Shown here piece after piece: positions 17,215 through 25,505 of a stretch of 38,328 bases of DNA. Under the pieces are notes generated by a model. That model ran no database searches, was not told the DNA's origin, and saw only the letters and a program-made list of their open reading frames with translations. A program made the translations under genes and the position numbers. Source of the stretch: an uncultured Anaerolineae bacterium (GTDB lineage Bacteria > Chloroflexota > Anaerolineae > Anaerolineales > Villigracilaceae). Location of the stretch: contig CAILYI010000222.1 of NCBI GenBank assembly GCA_903838415.1, positions 1 through 38,328 on the forward strand, in the 5' to 3' direction. Numbering within the stretch: position 1 is the first letter of the stretch; each line of letters starts with the position of its first letter.

Positions 17215-18117
17215 ATGTTTAAAAATATCCTGGTTCCATTGGATGGCTCGAAATTGGCCGAAACGGCCGTCGCTCCGGCCACTTCGCTGGCCGAAACGCT
17301 GGGCGCACCGCTCACCTTGCTGCACATTATCGAAAAAGACGCCCCGCGCGAAATCCACAGCGACCATCACATCACCAAAGCGGATGAAGCCAGCGTTTAC
17401 CTGAAGAATATCGCAACCATGGCCTCCGCGAAAAACCTAAAGGTGGAAACCCACGTCCACACCGCAGAAGTCAAGGATGTCGCCGCCAGCATCATCCAGC
17501 ACGCCAGCGAAGAATTCACTCCAGATTTAATTGTGATGTGTTCCCACGGTTCAGGCGGATTCCGCAACCTTATTTTTGGTTCGATCGCCCAGCAGGTGCT
17601 TGCGGGAGGAAAAACTCCCCTGCTCCTGATTCAGCCCCAATCAGCGGAATCCCGCCCTTTTCCATTGCGCCGCATCCTGGTGCCGCTCGACAGCGAATCC
17701 ATCCACGACGAGAGTCTGCACTACGCTCAGGAATTGGCTACGGCCTTCGATGCGGAACTCTACCTGCTGACGGTCATCCCCACTTTCAACACACTATCTG
17801 GTGAAAAGGCCGCCATCAGCAGCATGTTACCCGCCACTGCGACGGCTTTTCTCGACATCCAGGAAGAAACCGCCAAAGAGCATCTGCAAACCCATCTGGA
17901 CGAGTTCCTGGCGGCTTCCTACAACGTCAACGCTGAAATTGCGCGCGGCGACCCGGCGGAAGTCATTGTCAGCACGGCAGCGCGGGTCAAAGCAGATCTC
18001 ATTTTGCTCGGCACACACCGCAAAGCCGGGATGAACGCCTTTTGGGCGCGCAGTGTAGCGCCCAATGTGCTCAAAAAGACACATATTCCCTTGTTGTTGG
18101 TACCGCTGAAAGAATAA
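17215..18117 (+). CDS. Tandem universal stress protein (two UspA domains)
   Basis: A 300-residue cytoplasmic protein made of two UspA domains (about 1-143 and 151-300). Domain 1 starts KNILVPLDGSKLAETA and ends with the ATP-binding loop SHGSGGFRNLIFGS. Domain 2 starts RRILVPLDSESIHDES, but its loop reads THRKAGMNAFWARS, so two of the expected glycines are replaced by Arg. Domain 2 may therefore not bind ATP normally. The gene begins two bases after mntH and is the last of the metal operon, so it is probably induced when metal is short. Pairing of NRAMP and Usp genes suggests a role in transporter control or stress, not shown directly. Confidence 0.93.
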   Translation: MFKNILVPLDGSKLAETAVAPATSLAETLGAPLTLLHIIEKDAPREIHSDHHITKADEASVYLKNIATMASAKNLKVETHVHTAEVKDVAASIIQHASEEFTPDLIVMCSHGSGGFRNLIFGSIAQQVLAGGKTPLLLIQPQSAESRPFPLRRILVPLDSESIHDESLHYAQELATAFDAELYLLTVIPTFNTLSGEKAAISSMLPATATAFLDIQEETAKEHLQTHLDEFLAASYNVNAEIARGDPAEVIVSTAARVKADLILLGTHRKAGMNAFWARSVAPNVLKKTHIPLLLVPLKE

Positions 18118-18133
18118 AGGGCGAATTAAATGC

Positions 18134-18163
18134 AAAGGTCGGGGCGTTGCGCCCCGACCTTTT
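18134..18163 (+). terminator. Terminator of the dtxR-mntH-usp operon
   Basis: A 13-bp perfect stem (18134-18146 with 18150-18162), a 3-nt loop and a short T-run lie 16 bases after the usp stop. It may also end the convergent minus-strand gene. Confidence 0.88.
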
Positions 18164-18217
18164 GATTCTTCATAAAGTGTATCTTCGCGATACCCGTGCA
18201 GAACCGGGTACCATGGG

Positions 18218-18736
18218 CTATGGAACCTGTTGGATCCCACGTCCCTGGCGTCCGCCCATCATGCCACCACGAAAACCGGTGCCATCCGCAGCGCCCTGGC
18301 CACCCATCGGGCAGTTAGCCGGGTCAAAACCACGGTCAGTCATATTCTTCAGCATGAGATCGGCCTGAGCCTGGGTCATGACGCCATCCGCCACAGCCTT
18401 GGTGAAAGCAGTCTTGTGGACTTCGGTCAAAAGGGCAGCGACATCCGCTTCGGCCGTGCCTTTATCAAGAGCAATCTGGTACATGCTTTTGCCAGCGGAA
18501 AACTGTTCTTCAACCTGCGCTTCGGTCATGCCCAGTTTGTCAGCCAGAGCCTGCTCAACATAATTGTGCATAACTCCATTGCCGCCACGACCACCCATCA
18601 TACCACCGCGGTCGCCCATCATGCCGGGTCCATATCCAGCGGCAGAAGCCAACTGATACTGTGAAAAAACAACGCCAGCGCCAAAAATTACCAGAGCCAC
18701 CAACACAACTGCTACTACTGTTAAAGTCTTTTTCAT
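18218..18736 (-). CDS. Exported Met/Gly-rich small protein
   Basis: No named family is certain. The 172-residue protein has a signal peptide or anchor at 1-33, a Gly/Met/Arg-rich stretch (GPGMMGDRGGMMGGRGG, about 36-52) and a helical middle with two similar motifs (ADKLGMTEAQVEEQFSAGKS and ADGVMTQAQADLML). A second GGMMGGRQGRG tail follows. The helical motifs resemble those in small DUF2680-like secreted proteins. Methionine clusters in exported proteins often bind Cu(I) or other soft metals, which would fit the neighbouring metal operon, but this is inference. The ATG at 18736 follows AAGGAGA at good spacing. The gene is convergent with usp. Confidence 0.82.
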   Translation of the reverse strand: MKKTLTVVAVVLVALVIFGAGVVFSQYQLASAAGYGPGMMGDRGGMMGGRGGNGVMHNYVEQALADKLGMTEAQVEEQFSAGKSMYQIALDKGTAEADVAALLTEVHKTAFTKAVADGVMTQAQADLMLKNMTDRGFDPANCPMGGQGAADGTGFRGGMMGGRQGRGIQQVP

Positions 18737-18850
18737 TTGATTTTCTCCTTGTGACCGGATTGAATTGTTTCCGGTTTAGTAGTTATAGGATACCGCTCGA
18801 TTGTAAAGAAACGATAAAGAAAAGACAAAGTTTGTGAAAAGGAATTAAAA

Positions 18851-18880
18851 ACCATCCGCAGTCAGGTGACTGCGGATGGT
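18851..18880 (-). terminator. Terminator of uvrB
   Basis: A 14-bp perfect stem (18851-18864 with 18867-18880); on the minus strand it is followed by TTTTTAATT. It sits ten bases after the uvrB stop. Confidence 0.9.
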
Positions 18881-18890
18881 TGATTTTCTG

Positions 18891-20954
18891 TCATTTTTCG
18901 GCCTGCCCGGTTAAGAGCTTGATACGCTCCCAGGGTTTGAGTTTCTCATCGTCAGCCATGAGCGCTTTCAGCTCGTACATTTCATCGCGGATGGCGGCAG
19001 CCTTCTCAAATTGCAAATCCTTGGCCGCTTCCTTCATCTGCTTCTCCAACTCGGCCACCACTTTCTCCAACTCGCGCCGATTCGCCACATCCGCCTGCTT
19101 GCCGGTACGATAGCTACCTTTTTCATCACCGACCGCCATGGATTTTTCGCGTCCTTCCACGGTGAGTTGCTCGGCAATATCGCGGATGGCTTTGTGGATG
19201 CTGACCGGCACAATCCCGTGTTCGGTATTAAATTTGACCTGCTTGGCGCGCCGCCGGTTCGTCTCTCCAATCGCAAAATTCATCGAATCGGTCATCCTGT
19301 CAGCATACATGATAACTTTCCCGTTGGAGTTGCGCGCCGCGCGCCCAATCGTCTGAATGAGCGCCGTGCCCGACCGCAGGAAACCTTCCTTATCGGCATC
19401 CAAAATTGCGACGAGTGAAACTTCCGGCAGATCAAGCCCTTCGCGCAGCAGGTTGATGCCAACAATCACGTCATGCACGCCCAGGCGTAAATCACGCAGA
19501 ATGGCGATTCGCTCCAGCGTTTCCACTTCTGAATGCAGGTAGTGGACTTTGATGCCCAATTCCTTGAGATAATCCGCCAAATCTTCTGACATGCGTTTGG
19601 TGAGCGTGGTGACGAGAACTCGCTCGCCCTTTTCCACCCGCAGCCTGATTTCCCCTACCAGATCATCCACCTGCCCCTGGCTCGGACGCACTTCCACTTG
19701 CGGGTCGACCAATCCCGTCGGACGGATGATCTGTTCGGCGACTTGTTCGGCGTGTTCCAATTCATACGGTCCCGGCGTGGCAGACGTGTAAATAGTGTTG
19801 CCCATAATCTGCTCAAACTCGGTGAATTTGAGTGGTCGGTTATCAAGCGCGCTCGGCAGACGGAAACCATATTCGACCAGTGTTTCTTTGCGCGAGCGAT
19901 CGCCGTTATACATGCCGCGGATTTGCGGCACGCTCATGTGACTCTCGTCGATGACGAGCAGATAATCGGATGGCAGGAAGTCGATCAGGGTCCAGGGCGC
20001 GGTTCCAGCGGCGCGCCGGTCAAGGTGACGGGAATAATTCTCGATACCGGAGCAGTAACCCACTTCCTTGAGCATTTCCAGGTCATAACGCGCGCGCTGT
20101 TCAATCCGCTGCGCTTCGATCAGCTTGCCCTGCTCGCTGAACAGTTTTATCCTGTCAGCCAGTTCCCCTTCGATATCGGCGATCGCTTCCTTGAGCTTGT
20201 CATCCGGCGCGAGATAGTGCTTGGCCGGGAAAATAGAGATTTCTTCCGGCTCTGAAAAGATTTCACCGGTCATGGGGCTGAATTCCATGATGCGTTCGAC
20301 TTCATCGCCAAAGAAAGCAATCTTAAAACCGCGTTTTTCCTGATAAGCCGGGATGATTTCAAGCGTATCGCCGCGCACCCGGAACAAACCCGGGCGCAGT
20401 TCCATGTCATTGCGCTGATACTGACTCTCCACCAACTGCCGAATCAGCGCGTTTCGACGATAGATTTCGCCCTTGCGCAAGGTCACCGTACCCTTGCCGA
20501 ATTCCTCCGGATTACCCAAGCCGTAAATGCACGAAACCGAAGAAACAATGATGACATCTTTGCGTGAAATGAGCGAGGTGGTCGCCGCGAGCCGCATACG
20601 CTCGATCTGCTCGTTGATTTCGGTTTCTTTTTCGATATACAGATCATTGCGAGGCACGTAGGCTTCCGGCTGGTAATAGTCATAGTACGAGACAAAATAC
20701 TCCACCGCGTTCTCAGGGAAAAATTCCCTGAACTCAGCATAGAGCTGCGCCGCCAGCGTTTTATTGTGCGCCATAATCAACGCCGGTTTCTGCAATTCCT
20801 GGATGATCGAGGCAATTGTGAATGTCTTGCCGGTACCGGTAGCGCCAAGCAGCACCTGATGTTTCATGCCGCGCCGAACACCATCCACCAGTTGACGGAT
20901 GGCTTCCGGCTGATCGCCGGTAGGGATAAAGGGAGCCTGCAGTTTAAATTCCAT
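18891..20954 (-). CDS. uvrB: Excinuclease ABC subunit B
   Basis: DNA damage-verification helicase of nucleotide excision repair, loaded by UvrA and recruiting UvrC. The 687-residue protein has Walker A GATGTGKT (37-44), the beta-hairpin region with [19 protein letters not shown], the DESH box ([12 protein letters not shown]), the helicase motifs TSATPGPYE and [14 protein letters not shown], and QTIGRAARN. The C-terminal UVR coiled coil that contacts UvrC is present ([19 protein letters not shown]). Length is normal for the family. The start ATG at 20954 agrees with the common N-terminus. An SOS-like box lies 31-42 bases upstream, which predicts damage induction. Confidence 0.98.
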   Translation of the reverse strand: MEFKLQAPFIPTGDQPEAIRQLVDGVRRGMKHQVLLGATGTGKTFTIASIIQELQKPALIMAHNKTLAAQLYAEFREFFPENAVEYFVSYYDYYQPEAYVPRNDLYIEKETEINEQIERMRLAATTSLISRKDVIIVSSVSCIYGLGNPEEFGKGTVTLRKGEIYRRNALIRQLVESQYQRNDMELRPGLFRVRGDTLEIIPAYQEKRGFKIAFFGDEVERIMEFSPMTGEIFSEPEEISIFPAKHYLAPDDKLKEAIADIEGELADRIKLFSEQGKLIEAQRIEQRARYDLEMLKEVGYCSGIENYSRHLDRRAAGTAPWTLIDFLPSDYLLVIDESHMSVPQIRGMYNGDRSRKETLVEYGFRLPSALDNRPLKFTEFEQIMGNTIYTSATPGPYELEHAEQVAEQIIRPTGLVDPQVEVRPSQGQVDDLVGEIRLRVEKGERVLVTTLTKRMSEDLADYLKELGIKVHYLHSEVETLERIAILRDLRLGVHDVIVGINLLREGLDLPEVSLVAILDADKEGFLRSGTALIQTIGRAARNSNGKVIMYADRMTDSMNFAIGETNRRRAKQVKFNTEHGIVPVSIHKAIRDIAEQLTVEGREKSMAVGDEKGSYRTGKQADVANRRELEKVVAELEKQMKEAAKDLQFEKAAAIRDEMYELKALMADDEKLKPWERIKLLTGQAEK

Positions 20955-20984
20955 AGTTTATTTGGGGTGAAAGGATAGGTGAAC

Positions 20985-20996
20985 GAACAACAGTTC
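20985..20996. promoter_or_regulatory. Putative LexA (SOS) box upstream of uvrB
   Basis: GAACAACAGTTC has the GAAC-N4-GTTC core of Gram-positive-type LexA boxes. On the minus strand it lies just downstream of a TAAAAT -10-like element (20998-21003), so it would cover the uvrB transcription start. Confidence 0.6.
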
Positions 20997-21142
20997 TATT
21001 TTACTCCAGAGCATGGCCATTCACCAGAGCAAAATTCGGCCATAGCGCGCAGAGTCGAATGGAAAGTCGCCGGGCTGGGTTATAATTTCGGTTCGTCCAG
21101 AAAAACAGATTATCCAATTTATAAAAATCCAAAAGGGTAGTG

Positions 21143-23206
21143 ATGAAAAAAGGTTCAAATTCATTAGGCAAGGTTCGATTTTCCGAATGGAGTATTCCTT
21201 TCGCGCTTCTGGCGATCTGCGTATTAGCTTTTGGATTGTTGATTACTCGACTTGGGTTCTATCAAGACGATTGGCATTTTCTTTACTATGCTTATACGCG
21301 CGGCGCGGCGGGGCTGACAGAGCTTCTCAACTACGATGGGCACCCATTAGCAACGCCGCTCTATATCGCCAGCTTCAAACTACTGGGGTTTACCCCCCTT
21401 TATTGGCAAATATACTCACTTTTTTGGCGCTGGCTGGCTGTTGTCACATTCTGGCTAGTGCTTCACCGCACTTGGCCAACTCAACAACGCGCAACATTCA
21501 CTGCTGCTGCAATTTACGTGATCTATCCTCTGTTCACACTTCAATCCAATGCCATTGTTTATTTTGAAGTTTGGATCAGTCATTTTCTATTGGCCGCGTC
21601 ATTCCTGCTGACCATTGAAGCCATCAAACAGCCTAAACGTTTTTGGCTCTTTACAGCATTGGCTATACTGCTCAAAATCTTGCACACCTTTTCCAGCGAA
21701 TATACTTGGGGTATGGAACTGGTAAGACCAGTTTTAATTTGGCTGGCCTTACCTGCCTCGCAAAATGATACTTATCGCCATCGCATCACGAAAACACTGC
21801 AAATCTATGCCCCCTATTTAATAATTTTTGGACTTGCTTTCTTCTGGCGCGGATTTCTGTACCGTTCTCCAGTTTTAGCACGCAGCGCCCCGCGCATGTT
21901 CGATGCAATTCTGGCTGACCCATTGGGTGGATTAAAACGCCTGATCTTCAACTCGATTCCAGATATAACCCTTATCATGTTTAGTACATGGTTCCAAACC
22001 TTAAACCCAGGGATGTTTTTTCTTACCAATGCATTTAATCTCCAAGTGATCGTTTTGATAATCGCCAGCACAGTCACACTGTATTTCTACCTTTCCCGCC
22101 TCGATAAGTCTGAGAGCGAACCAGGGAAAGATGAACCTTCCTGGTTGCGATGGGCATTTATTGTGGGGCTAGTCGCCTTGATTTTTGGGATGCTTCCAGT
22201 TTATGCCGCAGGATATTTTGTATACCAAAAACTTGAGCCCTGGAATGGACGGTTTGTAATCGGCTCCATGCCTGGAGTCGCACTAATTACAACTGTTTTT
22301 ATAGAAGCCCTGATCGATGCGCCCAAAAAACGGTGGCTGGTGATCGCCTTACTACTCAGTCTGGGGATTGGTTGGCAAATTCGCTCAACCAACAATTTCA
22401 GATGGGCCTGGGATGCGGAAGCCAATTTTTACCGACAATTGGTTTTACGAGCCCCTTCAATTGCACCACATACCACCTTTTTAGCCGAAGAAGAATTCCT
22501 TGGGCTGATGGGTGACTATCCCACCTCGTTTGCAATTAACACAATTTATGCCACCCCAGGCCAAACAACCACATCTGAAGCAAAAGCTTGGTTATTCTTG
22601 ATTGTCAGCAACTTCGGCGGGCGAATCGAAGGCCTTCTAAGCGGTCTACCAATGGAAGACACAAAACATTCCACCCACTTTATCGGGAAAAGTACTGACA
22701 GTCTGATTATTAACTACGAGCCCCAACTGGGACAATGTCTGTGGGTCATCACCCCGGAAAACGCCGACATACCGATCGTTCCGGGCATTTTGAAGGATAT
22801 CAGCCCCCTGACCAACCTCCGTTTAATCGAGCAAAGCGACTCCCCGCCACCTTTTTTGCAGACCATTTTCCCCAACCAACCCGACGATTGGTGCACTTAC
22901 TATCAGCGCGGATCGCTGGCTCACCAATTCAAAGATTGGGACAAGACCATCGCTCTCTGGCAGGAAGCTGACAAAAAAGGATTTCGCCCCACCAACGGAC
23001 TAGAATACCTGCCCTTTATCGACGCCTACGCCCAGACCGGAAATTGGAATCAAGCCTTCGAATTAACCAGGACATCCAATAAAATATCCAAAGGAATGGA
23101 TCAGGTTCTTTGTGATACATGGGCACGGCTTCAAAATCAAACAACACCGTCGCAGGAACGAGACACTGCTATACAAAAATTCCAGGAATATTTGACCTGC
23201 AATTAA
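21143..23206 (+). CDS. GT-C-like membrane glycosyltransferase with C-terminal TPR-like region
   Basis: A 687-residue protein. The first external loop has the paired acidic motif GFYQDDWHF, then NYDGHPLATPLY, typical of GT-C enzymes that use lipid-linked sugars. About ten to twelve helices follow up to about residue 430. The extracellular C-terminal part ends with a helical-repeat segment (TYYQRGSLAHQFKDWDKTIALWQEA, given here only in part as YYQRGSLAHQFKDWDKTIAL, then FIDAYAQTGNWNQAFELT), which looks like one or two TPR units. I take the ATG at 21143 over the GTG at 21140 because AAGGG lies five bases upstream. It is divergent from uvrB. Donor and acceptor are unknown. Confidence 0.72.
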   Translation: MKKGSNSLGKVRFSEWSIPFALLAICVLAFGLLITRLGFYQDDWHFLYYAYTRGAAGLTELLNYDGHPLATPLYIASFKLLGFTPLYWQIYSLFWRWLAVVTFWLVLHRTWPTQQRATFTAAAIYVIYPLFTLQSNAIVYFEVWISHFLLAASFLLTIEAIKQPKRFWLFTALAILLKILHTFSSEYTWGMELVRPVLIWLALPASQNDTYRHRITKTLQIYAPYLIIFGLAFFWRGFLYRSPVLARSAPRMFDAILADPLGGLKRLIFNSIPDITLIMFSTWFQTLNPGMFFLTNAFNLQVIVLIIASTVTLYFYLSRLDKSESEPGKDEPSWLRWAFIVGLVALIFGMLPVYAAGYFVYQKLEPWNGRFVIGSMPGVALITTVFIEALIDAPKKRWLVIALLLSLGIGWQIRSTNNFRWAWDAEANFYRQLVLRAPSIAPHTTFLAEEEFLGLMGDYPTSFAINTIYATPGQTTTSEAKAWLFLIVSNFGGRIEGLLSGLPMEDTKHSTHFIGKSTDSLIINYEPQLGQCLWVITPENADIPIVPGILKDISPLTNLRLIEQSDSPPPFLQTIFPNQPDDWCTYYQRGSLAHQFKDWDKTIALWQEADKKGFRPTNGLEYLPFIDAYAQTGNWNQAFELTRTSNKISKGMDQVLCDTWARLQNQTTPSQERDTAIQKFQEYLTCN

Positions 23207-23225
23207 GCCAACGACTTCATCCTTC

Positions 23226-23780
23226 TCACGGATTCGGCATCGGTGGCGGAGTAGGAAAAACGCCAGTACCAGCATACCAATCCTTGAGATCAATCCCTGC
23301 TGTGACTTGCCCCGCAACCACAACAACATCGAGCAAGGTATGGTCAGTACAATCCACGCTCAAACCACAGGCGACTGCCGGGGTGTATCCGCCGCCGATG
23401 GAAGAACCTTCACCACCCAGAGCATAAGCAATCACATGATAAGTGCCCGCCGGAACGTTGTTGAGCTGAAAAGTGGACTGGTCGAGAACGGTATTGACAA
23501 AATAATACGAGGATGGATTGTTGGTATCGATCGCAACCACAAAAAGAGGCGGAATGCGGGATGACGGGTAATTCAAACTCCCGATAATGCTCCCGGGCTC
23601 AGATGAAATTGGCAAGGCTGTCGCGGCGACCGGTGCCGGCGCGGAGGCGCCAACAGCTGTCAGTGTGGCGCTGACAATTGCGGAAATATCCGGCGTTGGA
23701 GAAGCGATGGGAAGCCCAAAACGGCAGGAAATCGTCGCAACAAGGGCAACAAGAAAAATTACAAATAACCAGTTTTTCAT
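23226..23780 (-). CDS. Small lipoprotein with a transthyretin-like domain
   Basis: A 184-residue exported protein. The signal MKNWLFVIFLVALVATISC ends in a possible lipobox with Cys19, although Thr at -3 is not ideal. A Pro/Ala/Thr-rich linker follows (about 25-60). The rest looks like a carboxypeptidase-regulatory or transthyretin-type beta domain (GSIIGSLNYPS, then STFQLNNVPAGTYHVIAYA), commonly used for surface adhesion or protein contacts. It lies convergent with the GT-C gene that ends at 23206, 19 bases away. Function is unknown. Confidence 0.72.
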   Translation of the reverse strand: MKNWLFVIFLVALVATISCRFGLPIASPTPDISAIVSATLTAVGASAPAPVAATALPISSEPGSIIGSLNYPSSRIPPLFVVAIDTNNPSSYYFVNTVLDQSTFQLNNVPAGTYHVIAYALGGEGSSIGGGYTPAVACGLSVDCTDHTLLDVVVVAGQVTAGIDLKDWYAGTGVFPTPPPMPNP

Positions 23781-23899
23781 CTCATCACTCGTATTTTCAG
23801 TACAACCACAAAGCAGCCATTAACAAATAAGGCTCTTTGCCTTTTCATTTGTTGGCTACGGTTCCAAGAATTCGTAATAAACACGAACATCATGTTTCC

Positions 23900-25384
23900 C
23901 TAATGGAGCGCTATTGATGGCAACTTGTAGTAACTCGCAGCCATTTGATTAATCCAATGATCGGGAATATCTTGAAGATCACCTTCAATCCAAAAAGTGG
24001 ATTGAATATCATGCAATGCCGGGTTGCGGCGCAAACTCGCCGCCACAGTTACTTTTTCTCCCCGTAGACTAGCCTGGCGCAGGAAAGCATCACGCGAATC
24101 CCAAAGCCGGGCATAAAGCTGCATACTGGGGATAATTTGGAATAGCGAAGATGCACTTCTCTCAGATATCCAAAATATTGATATAAACAAAACCGACATC
24201 AAAATTATTTGAATGACGTTCCAGACTTTGATAGGTAAAAATTTTTTCAAGCGTGAACCAGTAAATATCACGAATAATTCGAATGCACAGAGAAATAAGA
24301 ACATAGGCATAAAAATTACCCTTTCAGCTGGGCGAATACCCATCACCGCAAATTGAGGGACAAACCCGGCCAACATCAACACATAAGCACTGATAAGCAA
24401 ATAAATTCCCAACCGGATTTGGTCAATCGTTCCAACCAAAGACGATTCTATAATGAGCCCTGCCGAAAGCCCAGTTAAAATTAGCATAGTGACAAGGATA
24501 GTATGTCCCAAAAACCATTCCATTAAGAATACTGGGACATCCATTAACGCACGAATAACGGAATAACGCAATAAATCAAAAGATAACTCAGCCAGCACAT
24601 TGTCACGATTCATGTTACCAGGTGCCTTTACAATTACCAGCAGGGAGACACAGGAAGCCATAAAGCCAATAAACAAAACATACAGAATATCATTGCGGTT
24701 TGATGATTTTTCCGTAAAAGAAAAGAAGAAAAGGCTTAATCCTAACAAGGAAATTTGGATAACAACCCAAGTCTCAGAAAAGCCACCTCCAATAAAAAAC
24801 GCAAGAAACCACAGGACTATTTCCCAAGTTCGCAATTTATAGCAGGGTAAAAGATAAAAACGGGTCAAAAAAATTCCGATCATTGATGTGATGAATATGA
24901 TGCTGACTTGATAAGTGAGAATTCCTGTCTGCCAGAAAATGACCTGAGCATATTCGCTAAAGCTCCTGATCGTCCCAAAAATTAAAATATTCACAACAAT
25001 TGCGATCCATATTTTTCCCATTTTTATCTCAAGCACCGCAAATAGACATTTAATTGTCCAAAAAAGAGATGTTGCCCAAGTAAACAAGCCCATCATTGGT
25101 AGCCAAGGAACTATGCGAACTCCAACCATTTCTATCAACGAGACCAAGAAAGTAAACGAATAGCGGCCTGACCATGCATGATACCAAAAAGATTGGGCCT
25201 TCCAAAACCCCTGATTAACAAGTATAGACGCTGTACTATAATCATCAGCTAAATAACGAGTACTAGTTCCCAAAATCATCAGGGCGATCAGCGGGAGCGC
25301 ACTTAGAGCCCAAAATATCCAAGGAATAAGCTTTTGAATATCGGACATAGTCAAACGAGTGATTTTAGTCATGTTGTTTTGCAT
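23900..25384 (-). CDS. GT-C-like multi-pass membrane protein (ADD-motif type)
   Basis: A 494-residue protein with about eleven to twelve hydrophobic helices. Just after the first helix it has RYLADDYSTASILVNQGFW, then YHAWSGRYSFTFLVSLIE. The Ala-Asp-Asp motif and the W-x-GR segment are typical of DUF6056-like GT-C relatives. The soluble C-terminal tail (about 430-494) is likely extracellular. I chose the ATG at 25384; a TTG at 25393 and an ATG at 25372 are also in frame, and none has a strong ribosome site. The gene is AT-rich against its neighbours mfd and uvrB, which suggests transfer. Substrate unknown. Confidence 0.65.
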   Translation of the reverse strand: MQNNMTKITRLTMSDIQKLIPWIFWALSALPLIALMILGTSTRYLADDYSTASILVNQGFWKAQSFWYHAWSGRYSFTFLVSLIEMVGVRIVPWLPMMGLFTWATSLFWTIKCLFAVLEIKMGKIWIAIVVNILIFGTIRSFSEYAQVIFWQTGILTYQVSIIFITSMIGIFLTRFYLLPCYKLRTWEIVLWFLAFFIGGGFSETWVVIQISLLGLSLFFFSFTEKSSNRNDILYVLFIGFMASCVSLLVIVKAPGNMNRDNVLAELSFDLLRYSVIRALMDVPVFLMEWFLGHTILVTMLILTGLSAGLIIESSLVGTIDQIRLGIYLLISAYVLMLAGFVPQFAVMGIRPAERVIFMPMFLFLCAFELFVIFTGSRLKKFLPIKVWNVIQIILMSVLFISIFWISERSASSLFQIIPSMQLYARLWDSRDAFLRQASLRGEKVTVAASLRRNPALHDIQSTFWIEGDLQDIPDHWINQMAASYYKLPSIALH

Positions 25385-25505
25385 TAGCACCAAATAATTT
25401 CTTGCAAAAGTTATTAAGAAGAGAGTTTATCTTATCAATCTAAAAACTCAATACGACCATAATAAGCCAATTCCATGTATTCGACTTGCCACAGAAATGA
25501 AATCC

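Noticed and set aside
21081..21086. Perfect TATAAT before the GT-C gene at 21143
   Set aside because: No acceptable -35 at 16-18 bp and no extended -10, so a promoter could not be supported.
23822..23853. Imperfect hairpin (AACAAAT...ATTTGTT with inner AAGGC/GCCTT)
   Set aside because: It has an asymmetric bulge and no T-run on either strand; it may end the 23900 gene, but evidence is too weak.
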